Positions 36,832 through 44,004 of a stretch of 64,000 bases of DNA are shown here, one piece after another (the first letter of the stretch is position 1; each line of letters starts with the position of its first letter). This stretch comes from Thermosynechococcus sp. (lineage in GTDB: Bacteria; Cyanobacteriota; Cyanobacteriia; Thermosynechococcales; Thermosynechococcaceae), in assembly GCF_025999095.1 (NCBI RefSeq), contig NZ_AP024678.1, positions 1 to 64,000 on the forward strand, given 5' to 3'. The translations under genes and the position numbers were made by a program. The notes beneath the pieces were generated by a model. The model was given only the letters and a program-made list of their open reading frames with translations, was not told the DNA's origin and made no database searches.

Positions 36832-37485
36832 CTATGGACGACGCTGCAACTGAATATGATCTTGCCGCAAACTGACATCGAAGTGCTGCAGAAAATCCTG
36901 CCCCAAAAGCCCAATGGTCATATCAGGCCCAGCCACGGCAACGGGCCATTGCTTACGATGGAAGCCACCGACACTTATGGATTGGACGTAGACAACTGGC
37001 AGCACCACTTGACCATTGGCAGTATGAAACACGCGATTATCCACCACTTGCGCTGGGGTAATGCCTAAAGCCCGTGCCATCGATCGCGTAATCACCGTCA
37101 TACTGGCTCCTGAGTCCACCAGCATCTCAAACCGCAGTCGTTGGTTAAACGTAACTTGAATAACGGGAATCCCCCCCTGCCGCCGCAAAATCGGTATAAT
37201 GCCCCTGGGCTGAGTGATCACCGTTACCATTGAGGGAGCAGGGGTTGGGGGCAGTTGTTGCAATCGCAGCAATTCTTGACGATAGCTACCAAGGGCTTGG
37301 GCCTGTTGGGGATGGACACGAATGACCTGATCGAGAATTTGCGCCGCTGTCGCCCAGTCTTGGTTGGCGATCGCCCGATAAAAACTTTCTGGCAGTACAA
37401 CCGACGGCACTCCCCTCGCGGGGGCAATCAGAAACAGCATGCCCACCAGCGTCGCTAGCACCCAATATCCATGTTCTTGGGTCAT
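36832..37485 (-). CDS. Retropepsin-like aspartic protease family protein
   Basis: The 217-residue protein starts with a membrane-anchor or signal segment (YWVLATLVGMLFLIAPARG), followed by a helical linker region of about 70 residues. The retropepsin-like domain has the catalytic motif MLVDSGASMTVITRSMA, then a second beta hairpin and IGLLGQDFLQHFDV, the hallmark GxDFL segment. Family members of this clan-AA type are predicted to act as homodimers at the membrane; the substrate is unknown. Two copies of a 16-base repeat lie just upstream of the start. Confidence 0.87.
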   Translation of the reverse strand: MTQEHGYWVLATLVGMLFLIAPARGVPSVVLPESFYRAIANQDWATAAQILDQVIRVHPQQAQALGSYRQELLRLQQLPPTPAPSMVTVITQPRGIIPILRRQGGIPVIQVTFNQRLRFEMLVDSGASMTVITRSMARALGITPAQVVDNRVFHTANGQVVLPVVYVQSISVGGFHRKQWPVAVAGPDMTIGLLGQDFLQHFDVSLRQDHIQLQRRP

Positions 37486-37494
37486 GATTTTCGT

Positions 37495-37526
37495 CGTACC
37501 CTAGGATCATCGTACCCTAGGATCAT
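37495..37526. repeat. Two perfect tandem copies of a 16-base sequence
   Basis: CGTACCCTAGGATCAT occurs twice without a gap, nine bases upstream of the aspartic-protease-like gene start. The unit contains CCTAGG and GATC palindromes. Position near a promoter makes an operator or a simple slip duplication equally possible. Confidence 0.7.
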
Positions 37527-37586
37527 TTGCAACGGGAAACCCAACATGGGGTTAAGCCCGAGTACAACCACGGCCACGGGTATGCA

Positions 37587-37841
37587 ATGGCAAGAGCTCG
37601 TGATGCCCACGTCACCCTAGCCTTGAATTTGACCACCCTTCTTGGCCCCGCTGTGGGGCAACGGGGTTTTCGTCTCTACATTTCAGATATGACAGTGCGC
37701 CTAGAAGAACGCAACTGCTTTTACTATCGAGATTGGCAAGCCTACTCCCCTCCAGAAGATGTGGTTGAACTCAAGAGCATTGGCTGGCAAGGCCACCTAT
37801 CTACCATTTCTATTTATGAAGATGTTACCCTAGGGCCCTAA
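37587..37841 (+). CDS. Hypothetical protein, 84 residues
   Basis: This is a small soluble protein of mixed beta character (ARARDAHVTLALNLTTLLG, then FYYRDWQAYSPPEDVVELK). No membrane segment or motif is recognised. ATG 37587 is preferred; the frame is open from TTG 37527 but without a ribosome-binding site. The stop is seven bases from the convergent ferredoxin gene. Codon usage looks like the neighbours, which supports a real gene. Confidence 0.55.
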   Translation: MARARDAHVTLALNLTTLLGPAVGQRGFRLYISDMTVRLEERNCFYYRDWQAYSPPEDVVELKSIGWQGHLSTISIYEDVTLGP

Positions 37842-37847
37842 TCTCAA

Positions 37848-38252
37848 TCAAAAGTTTGTGTGAATCGCCTCCATCGGACAGGCGGCAACACATTGCTCAC
37901 AGACAATGCAACGGGAGCGGGTAAATTGGAGTTGAAACGTTTCTGGATGGAGCGTCAGCGCCTGAGTGGGGCATACCCCTGTACAGAGCCCACAGTGGAC
38001 ACAGGCCTGCTCATCAATCACAATTTCACGACTGGCAAGGGACACCTCAATATTCTGCTGCCGCAACCATTCGAGGGCGGCCTCCATTTGGTCAATGTCC
38101 CCAGCCAATTCTAAAACCAGTTTGCCCACTTGGTTAGGTGCCACTTGGGCACGGATGATATTGGCGGCGATATTAAAGTCCTTGGCCAAGCGATAGGTGA
38201 CGGGCATTTGAATCGTCCGCCGGGGAAATGTCAATGTCACTCGCTTTTTCAC
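37848..38252 (-). CDS. NIL-domain ferredoxin with two [4Fe-4S] motifs
   Basis: The first 75 residues form a NIL domain (VTYRLAKDFNIAANIIRAQV and LVLELAGDIDQMEAAL), an ACT-like fold seen in methionine transporter ATPases. The rest is a bacterial ferredoxin with CVHCGLCTGVCP and CIVCEQCVAACP, each binding a [4Fe-4S] cluster. This fusion is conserved in cyanobacteria and has been connected to sulfur or methionine metabolism in other lineages, though the role here is inference. ATG start; no adjacent partner. Confidence 0.9.
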   Translation of the reverse strand: MKKRVTLTFPRRTIQMPVTYRLAKDFNIAANIIRAQVAPNQVGKLVLELAGDIDQMEAALEWLRQQNIEVSLASREIVIDEQACVHCGLCTGVCPTQALTLHPETFQLQFTRSRCIVCEQCVAACPMEAIHTNF

Positions 38253-38974
38253 TGCTTGAAGATTTGGATCCTAGCACAGCTCTTTTGATAAGTATCGCAC
38301 ACTCCCAACACTGTGAAAGTTATAGCTACTCCAATAAAGAATGAGACATTAGGCGGCACAATAATTGGAAATCACCTCATCATTTGCCCCCTTGCTTGGC
38401 ATAGGAGACAACCCGATCTCCTAAATTCAGTCTCTAGCTCCTGTTCTTTAAGGATATTGAGGACGCTTCAAGGCTAATCTATCTCTCTTTGCAATATTTC
38501 ACTCCCTTTTGCAATAGCCATAATGTGAAGCCTTTTTCATAGGAATTAAAAAAATGAAAAAATATTAAATTTTATTTACTAGTCTATAAACACAAAAGCC
38601 ATCCCCACAGTAAAATTGTTACCCTGCTAGATAAGAATTAGATGGAGTATTTTTTGTCAAAATTTAATAAGTTATTAAAATAGTGGAGATTGTAGATAAA
38701 AATGAATCTGAAATAAAATTAGAAGATTCATCCGCTGCTGATAAAATAGCTTTTTTATGAATCCTTACTAGCTTAATAGTCATTTGTTTTAATTTATATT
38801 TTCTTCGATCCTTGCAGTGCCGTTGAGTTGTCAGCGCACTGGTAGTGAAAATATTATTCCTACTGCCTAGTGCTTAGTTAAAGTATATTGATTTTGGGGA
38901 CTGGGTAAACAGAATCAAAGGGGAGTTAGAAATGTCTCAAGTAGCTTATTGTGGTCTCATTCACCAAAGGAAGA
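38253..38974. other. AT-rich intergenic island with short ORF remnants
   Basis: These 720 bases are clearly richer in A and T than the flanks, especially from 38500 to 38800. No full gene is seen. A 25-codon open frame from GTG 38683 to TGA 38760 reads VEIVDKNESEIKLEDSSAAD and looks coding in composition. A 13-codon frame lies just upstream from ATG 38642. At 38932, ATG follows AAAGGGGAG and opens a 21-codon frame, MSQVAYCGLIHQRKTRIGN, that ends inside the next gene's tail. These may be relics of a transferred element. Confidence 0.4.
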
Positions 38975-40498
38975 CTAGGATTGGGAATCGCTGTTGGTAA
39001 TCTCGCCGAAGCGTTCAATCCGCAAGGGAGTGTTGGGAAAGTCGGCTTGGATTAAACGGCGAATTAGTTGCACACTGGCAAAGTTTTGATCAATATGGGG
39101 AATCCCTTTGGCATCTAGGCGTACAGGAATGACTTTTCCTTGAATGAAGCGACCAGAACCGTCGAGTTCCACATCGAGAATCAGTGACTTACCAAGGGGG
39201 CCGTGACTGCTTAGAGTCTGATAGCCGACAAAGTTCCCCAAGGAATAGGCAATGAGGCGGCCTTTGTACAATTCAAGGGCACGGGGAACATGGGGGCCAT
39301 GACCCAAAATTAAATCGGCACCATTGTCAATCATGGTGCGGGCAAACTGAACTACATTGCCCCGGTCTTCGCCATAGAAGTACTCAGTGCGATCGCGGGT
39401 ATGAATTTGATCGCTGCCTTCGGCACCGCCGTGGAAACTGACAACCACAATATCAGCGTTTTTCTTAACCTCCCGCACCAGGGCGGCACTTGCCTTGAGG
39501 TCTTGGATGCGATTTTGGCCGTAGTAGGTACCAAAGCCGATAAATGCGGTTTTCAGGCCATTGGCTGCGAGGTAGGTCAGTTGATTGCGATCACCAATAG
39601 CGCTCATGCCAGCGGTGTTGATGTGGCGAATCGTATCGCGAAATCCCTGTTCGTTGAAGTCGTAGCTGTGGTTGTTGGCAATGTTGAGGACGTCAAAACC
39701 AGCTTGGCGTAACACCTGCGCATAACTGGGCGGTGAGCGAAAGACAAAACTGCGACCCCCCTGGGTGTTTTTGTAGGGATGGGGATGATCAGTAAGGGTA
39801 CTTTCATAATTGCCAAAGAGAAAATCTGCCCCCTGAAGATAGGGTTTGACTTGGGCAAAGAGCTTTTGGGGATCCGCAGGCAAGCGGTTACTGGGAAAAT
39901 TGGTGCCAAGGACAATATCGCCAACCGCCTTAATCCGCAAGCGGCGATCGCTAGGGGCGAGTGGGGGGGACACAAGGGGAACATCGGGTTCAGGGGTTAC
40001 AATAGCTGGCCTGGGTTCCGCACTGGGCGGAGCATCGACACCGAGTTGATTTTGCAACGTCAGGGCAATGGCACTGGTGCCTGCGATCGCCAGCAAACTG
40101 AGGGCAAAGGCACTCACCGCCTGATGAGACCGTGGCGTGGTAGGGATAACTGCATTTGAGCTGGAACTTGCTTGAGGAGGCGGCGCCGCTGGTAAGGTCT
40201 CCCGTAGGTCAACGGTCTGTGTCCATTCTGGCCATTCTTGGCCGAGCAGCCGAGCCTGGAGACGCACACGCAGAACTCCTTGGGGCGCCAATTGCCTGAG
40301 ACCTCGGCAAACAAACTGAACACAGACTTGGGGGGGGAGCGATCGCGCTGCTTCAAACATAATTTGTAAACAGTCGCCCCGCCGCCGCACGAGGGCGCGC
40401 ACCCCCTTGGTTTGGAGCGTGCGGTTCATCAAATGGGCAATGGCCTCTGCTTCACCCTGACGTGCCTGCTGCCAAACCAAATCAAGGGAAGCGGTCAT
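38975..40498 (-). CDS. CapA-family (poly-gamma-glutamate synthesis-type) metallophosphatase-like protein
   Basis: An N-terminal cytoplasmic region of about 110 residues is followed by a Ser/Pro linker and one membrane helix (ALSLLAIAGTSAIALTL, near 130-147). A second linker leads to the CapA domain (about 190-500). The domain shows LRIKAVGDIVLGTNFP, GNYESTLTD, LNIANNHSYDFNEQGF, VSFHGGAEGSD and LILGHGPHVPRALE, the metallophosphatase-like residues of the family. It probably acts outside the membrane on surface polymer; the substrate is unknown and no CapB or CapC is adjacent. ATG 40498 is chosen over TTG 40504. Confidence 0.88.
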   Translation of the reverse strand: MTASLDLVWQQARQGEAEAIAHLMNRTLQTKGVRALVRRRGDCLQIMFEAARSLPPQVCVQFVCRGLRQLAPQGVLRVRLQARLLGQEWPEWTQTVDLRETLPAAPPPQASSSSNAVIPTTPRSHQAVSAFALSLLAIAGTSAIALTLQNQLGVDAPPSAEPRPAIVTPEPDVPLVSPPLAPSDRRLRIKAVGDIVLGTNFPSNRLPADPQKLFAQVKPYLQGADFLFGNYESTLTDHPHPYKNTQGGRSFVFRSPPSYAQVLRQAGFDVLNIANNHSYDFNEQGFRDTIRHINTAGMSAIGDRNQLTYLAANGLKTAFIGFGTYYGQNRIQDLKASAALVREVKKNADIVVVSFHGGAEGSDQIHTRDRTEYFYGEDRGNVVQFARTMIDNGADLILGHGPHVPRALELYKGRLIAYSLGNFVGYQTLSSHGPLGKSLILDVELDGSGRFIQGKVIPVRLDAKGIPHIDQNFASVQLIRRLIQADFPNTPLRIERFGEITNSDSQS

Positions 40499-40594
40499 GA
40501 TCAAGGAACCTTCCAGCGATCGCGAGCAAACCTGTGGCTATTGTATGGAAAGTCACTCGTCTTGAAAGTTAGGGCCAGGCCAATTTGACAAACG

Positions 40595-41065
40595 TCACGC
40601 AGAGGCCTCTTGGGCATGCAAGGCTCGCAACAGATCATGGCGGCTAATGATGCCCACTAACTCCCCCTGATCGTTCAAAACCGGTAGGCGACTAATGTGG
40701 TGATTGACCATGAGGCGAGCTGCTTCGGAAATGGGTGCATCCACGTTAATCGTGTGGGGGTTGGAGGTCATGACGTCCTGCACCTGTTGGCCGAGGGTTT
40801 TCTTGAGGTGCTGGTGAAAAGACTCTGGAGACTCGAAGTAAATGATGCTCCCTAGGAAAGTGATGTATAACGGCGGCTCTAAGGGTGCTTCGCGCACGAT
40901 CAAGTCAGCTTCAGAGACCAATCCCACCAATTTGCCCTTATCGTCCACAACGGGGAGGCCGCGCACCTGTTTTGCTTCCATGAGACGAACTGCTTCCGCA
41001 ATCGGGGCAGCGGCACGAATGGTAACGGGGTTGGGGGTCATGTAATCACGGACGAGAGCGGTCAT
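40595..41065 (-). CDS. CBS-pair domain protein
   Basis: This 156-residue protein consists of two CBS motifs. The first is in YMTPNPVTIRAAAPIAEAVR to VGLVSEADLIV, and the second from VMTSNPHTINVDAPISEAAR to VGIISRHDLL. A CBS pair usually binds adenine nucleotides and regulates partner enzymes. No effector domain is fused. It begins two bases after the stop of the chorismate mutase gene, so the two are one transcript. Confidence 0.92.
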   Translation of the reverse strand: MTALVRDYMTPNPVTIRAAAPIAEAVRLMEAKQVRGLPVVDDKGKLVGLVSEADLIVREAPLEPPLYITFLGSIIYFESPESFHQHLKKTLGQQVQDVMTSNPHTINVDAPISEAARLMVNHHISRLPVLNDQGELVGIISRHDLLRALHAQEASA

Positions 41066-41067
41066 AG

Positions 41068-41484
41068 TTAACCTAGGGAATGGGAGGACAGTTCGAGGGG
41101 ATGGTAGTCACCATGCATTGCCAGATCGGGGCGGAGGCTTTGGGCATGCCGCAGGTAAGCATGGTAAATCGGTTGATCTGGGTTGGGGGTGTTGAAGTAA
41201 ATTAAGCAGCGGATACAGCGGGGCAGGCCTCCCTCGACGTGCATTTGTTGGACATCGAGGAGGGGAACGTTGCGCCAGTGGGGACATTCACGGGCGATCG
41301 CCGCCGGAAAAATCTGATCGAGGTCACGGGTGACAGAAAAGGTGACACTAATTACTTCCGAGAAATCAAGGGCATTGCGCCGCTCAATCTCACCGAGGAG
41401 TTCCAAAACCGCCTCACGGATTGCGGGAATTGAATTTTCCGTGGCGGTAGTTGCTCCACGAATTGCTCGGACGCGCCAGCCCAC
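41068..41484 (-). CDS. aroH: Chorismate mutase, AroH class
   Basis: The enzyme rearranges chorismate to prephenate for phenylalanine and tyrosine. The sequence VGWRVRAIRGATTATENS at the start, ISVTFSVTRDLDQIFPA in the middle and IYHAYLRHAQSLRPD at the end are those of the trimeric AroH (Bacillus-type) family. The usual start is close to WRVRAIRG, so I chose GTG 41484, which is preceded by GGAGGAG at a six-base spacing. ATG 41499 is possible but lies inside that ribosome-binding site. Confidence 0.93.
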   Translation of the reverse strand: MGWRVRAIRGATTATENSIPAIREAVLELLGEIERRNALDFSEVISVTFSVTRDLDQIFPAAIARECPHWRNVPLLDVQQMHVEGGLPRCIRCLIYFNTPNPDQPIYHAYLRHAQSLRPDLAMHGDYHPLELSSHSLG

Positions 41485-41529
41485 AGTGTGCTCCTCCATC
41501 AAGACATCCGCAAGGGTACTGTATTCAGC

Positions 41530-42354
41530 TTAGGGGCGATAGAGCCATAGGGGAAGTCCATTGGTAGCCATTTCAAATTCCAACCAGTCCAGACCCGCCT
41601 GCCACGGGAAGGGGAAACGCTCCTGCTGACGTGGAAACAGCCGAGCTAAGGGGGACTTGGGTTCTTCGATGGTTTGCACCTTGGTTTTGCTGGGGTCAAG
41701 GCCGGCCAGTTCCGCCAACCAGCGACGGGCATCCTCCTCAGTGCCCAAGCGATCGACGAGTCCTAGGGCAAGGGCCTGCTCACCCGTAAAAACCCGGCCA
41801 TCGGCAAAACTGCGCACCGTTTCCACATCAAGGTTGCGGCCTTCGGCCACGGTTTGGACAAATTGGTGATAGCTGGTGTCAATCAGGTCTTGCAGAATGC
41901 GGATTTCCTCCTCCGTAAGGTCGCGATCAAAAGCCAGAATATCTTTGTAGGGACCAGACTTGATCACCTTGAAGGAGACTCCCACCTTATCGAGGAGCCG
42001 TTGCAAATTGTTGCCCCGCAGGATGACGCCAATACTGCCCGTAATGGTGCCGGGGTTGGCCATGATGTGCTGTGCCCCCATGCCGATATAGACTCCGCCA
42101 GAGGCAGAGATGTTGCCAAAACTGGCCACGATTTTCATTTTCGACTGCAAGCGCTTGAGGGCAGCATAGATCTCTTGGGAGTCACCTACGGTACCGCCGG
42201 GACTGTCAATGCGCACGAGCAGCGCCGGGTAGCCCCGTTCTTCAATGGTTTTCAGGGCTTTGAGGACACGCCGGCGAGTACCCCCAGCGATCGCCCCCGT
42301 AATTTCGAGGCGGGCAATTTGACGACGGTAACCACGGGATAAGGGCCAAGGCAT
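41530..42354 (-). CDS. sppA: Signal peptide peptidase SppA-type serine protease
   Basis: This ClpP-fold membrane-associated protease degrades cleaved signal peptides. The Ser-Lys dyad is visible as ISASGGVYIGMGAQHI (Ser) and VIKSGPYKDILAFDR (Lys). Upstream lies LLVRIDSPGGTVGDSQEIY. At 274 residues it is the short form, with no separate N-terminal domain. ATG 42354 gives MPWPLSRGYRRQIARLEITG, matching the usual short cyanobacterial N-terminus; the frame is open to GTG 42405. The 51 bases between them hold a 15-base tandem repeat. Confidence 0.9.
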   Translation of the reverse strand: MPWPLSRGYRRQIARLEITGAIAGGTRRRVLKALKTIEERGYPALLVRIDSPGGTVGDSQEIYAALKRLQSKMKIVASFGNISASGGVYIGMGAQHIMANPGTITGSIGVILRGNNLQRLLDKVGVSFKVIKSGPYKDILAFDRDLTEEEIRILQDLIDTSYHQFVQTVAEGRNLDVETVRSFADGRVFTGEQALALGLVDRLGTEEDARRWLAELAGLDPSKTKVQTIEEPKSPLARLFPRQQERFPFPWQAGLDWLEFEMATNGLPLWLYRP

Positions 42355-42369
42355 AGGCAACAATCCGTT

Positions 42370-42398
42370 CAGTAAATCGTGACTCAGTAAATCGTGAC
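42370..42398. repeat. 15-base tandem repeat upstream of sppA
   Basis: CAGTAAATCGTGACT at 42370-42384 is followed directly by CAGTAAATCGTGAC at 42385-42398. The pair lies between the possible upstream GTG and the preferred ATG start of sppA. Confidence 0.65.
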
Positions 42399-42429
42399 AA
42401 TTCACTCGGATTTCTAATCTAGCAAGGTT

Positions 42430-43629
42430 CTAGGAGGGGGAGGGCGGCGCCTGCTTGACCATTGCTGCTGAGAGTCCCTCGGTACCGTTGCCGATATACC
42501 ACAGAGCTGCTGCGGCTTCAGCATGGGTGACGGGTTTTTGGGGCTGAAGCAAGAGCGTTTCTCCCCACACGCGGCGAATGTTCGAGAGATCCCCCGCGAG
42601 GTAGTCAGCGGCCACGGCATTGATGGCGGTGGGAGCAATCCGTTGACTGTCCTTGAACCCCCAGGTTTGCTGAATGCGATCAATCGTGCTGGGACTCAGC
42701 CGCCCCTGTTGATCGAGGGGGACTTTCCACTGCAATAGGGTTTCACGGGTGAGGGGAGCCTCAGGACGAAAGAGAGCACTGGTATCGCCAGTGAGGGAAC
42801 TGGGCAAAAATCCTGCCATCGCCAGTCCTTGAATATAGGGAAAGTCGGGATGGTCACGGGGGACATCTTGGAAAATGGGTGTGTCATTGCGGTTGCCGAG
42901 GCGGATTTGCCGGGCGGGGCGATCGGCATAAAAGCGGTTGTAGGTCGTGACTAACCAGCGCACAAACTGGCCACGACGGATAGGGGTATTGGGTTGCAGG
43001 CGATCGCCCGTCGTGCTAAGTACCCCCAGTTCGGCTAAATCGCGAATGGCGGGTTGGAGGGGAGCGGGGGCCTGGTCGAGATCGGTAAAGACTTGGGGGG
43101 CGTTGGGGTTGGGTTGGGGAGTCCCTGTGGCCGTGGTGCTCTTGACGGGTGTGTAAGCCACGGTGAACATTGTCAGGTTATTTTCTGGCACCGTGTTGAT
43201 GGTAACGCTCACCTCTAGCTCAGAGCTGCGCCCCTTGAGGGTGATTGTCTTATCGGCCACCTGTTGCTCCACCAGTTGCCAGCCCGACTGTTGAAATTGC
43301 TGACTATAGAATTGCTGGATGGCGATCGCCGGCGCTGCTACTTGCCAGCGGGTTACTGTGGTTTGAGGGGCTTCCGGCTGCGGTTGAGTGCTTAGGAAGG
43401 TGGCATTGGGAAACCGCAAATTTTCTGGCAGTGTTGCTGGAGCTGCCGCAGAGGGTAGTGCTGTCGGGGATTGGCTTGCCCATTGGTCGGCATTGGGATC
43501 GGCAGCAAACCAATTTTGTAGCCCACTGCCCTCACAACTACTGAGAAGCAGGGCACTCAAGAATAAGCTCCATCCCAATTGGCGCGATCGCTTCAAGGTT
43601 CTGCCACCCTCAGCTTGATACTGTTTCAC
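42430..43629 (-). CDS. S-layer homology (SLH) domain lipoprotein
   Basis: A lipoprotein signal with lipobox LLLSSC near residue 32 implies acylation at that Cys. A central beta domain of about 130 residues follows, then SLH-type segments: FTDLDQAPAPLQPAIRDLAE, FQDVPRDHPDFPYIQGLAM, and ending GFKDSQRIAPTAINAVAADY with PVTHAEAAAAL. SLH domains typically bind peptidoglycan-linked polymer, so the protein probably tethers the outer membrane or surface layer to the wall. GTG start. The upstream SRPBCC gene overlaps it by 20 bases, so translation is coupled. Confidence 0.87.
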   Translation of the reverse strand: MKQYQAEGGRTLKRSRQLGWSLFLSALLLSSCEGSGLQNWFAADPNADQWASQSPTALPSAAAPATLPENLRFPNATFLSTQPQPEAPQTTVTRWQVAAPAIAIQQFYSQQFQQSGWQLVEQQVADKTITLKGRSSELEVSVTINTVPENNLTMFTVAYTPVKSTTATGTPQPNPNAPQVFTDLDQAPAPLQPAIRDLAELGVLSTTGDRLQPNTPIRRGQFVRWLVTTYNRFYADRPARQIRLGNRNDTPIFQDVPRDHPDFPYIQGLAMAGFLPSSLTGDTSALFRPEAPLTRETLLQWKVPLDQQGRLSPSTIDRIQQTWGFKDSQRIAPTAINAVAADYLAGDLSNIRRVWGETLLLQPQKPVTHAEAAAALWYIGNGTEGLSAAMVKQAPPSPS

Positions 43630-43996
43630 TGAGCACTGATTTCAGCCGCCACAGGAGGACAGTCTGCCCCAACTCCAAGGGCAGCGGCGTTACGCCCTCA
43701 ATACAGGACTGTACCCAGCCCTCCCCCCAAGACCACTCCTGCCAACCTTCAATGGCCTGCCGCAGCACCAGGACCAGTCGCTCTGCTGTGAGTAGTTCCA
43801 CGCGATGTTCCAGTTTTAACCACAGGAATTCACTGGTGAAGGTATCCCCCACCTGCAGGCGATCGCCTGTCATCTGGAGCTGTAGGGGCCACAACCACTG
43901 CCGTAGCTTGGCCGGCTGCGTCAAATGCTCCCGCAGTTGGTCTGTGGTGGCGGGCACGTCAATGCGCAAATGACTTGACTGAAAAGTTCCCAGCAT
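43610..43996 (-). CDS. SRPBCC-fold protein
   Basis: This 128-residue protein fits the START/polyketide-cyclase-like (SRPBCC) lipid- or ligand-binding fold. It has an N-terminal beta strand (FQSSHLRIDVPATTDQLREHL), a short helix with PAKLRQWLWP, and repeated strands such as LKLEHRVELLTAERLVLV. No catalytic residues stand out. ATG 43996 is chosen because of the AGGGAA upstream; ATG 44014 would overlap the speA stop region. It overlaps the next gene by 20 bases in the same direction. Confidence 0.7.
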   Translation of the reverse strand: MLGTFQSSHLRIDVPATTDQLREHLTQPAKLRQWLWPLQLQMTGDRLQVGDTFTSEFLWLKLEHRVELLTAERLVLVLRQAIEGWQEWSWGEGWVQSCIEGVTPLPLELGQTVLLWRLKSVLSETVSS

Positions 43997-44004
43997 GGTG
44001 TTCC

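Noticed and set aside
42414-42683. Minus-strand frame overlapping the SLH lipoprotein as a possible frameshift
   Set aside because: The SLH gene is complete with its own stop; the second frame is a shadow.
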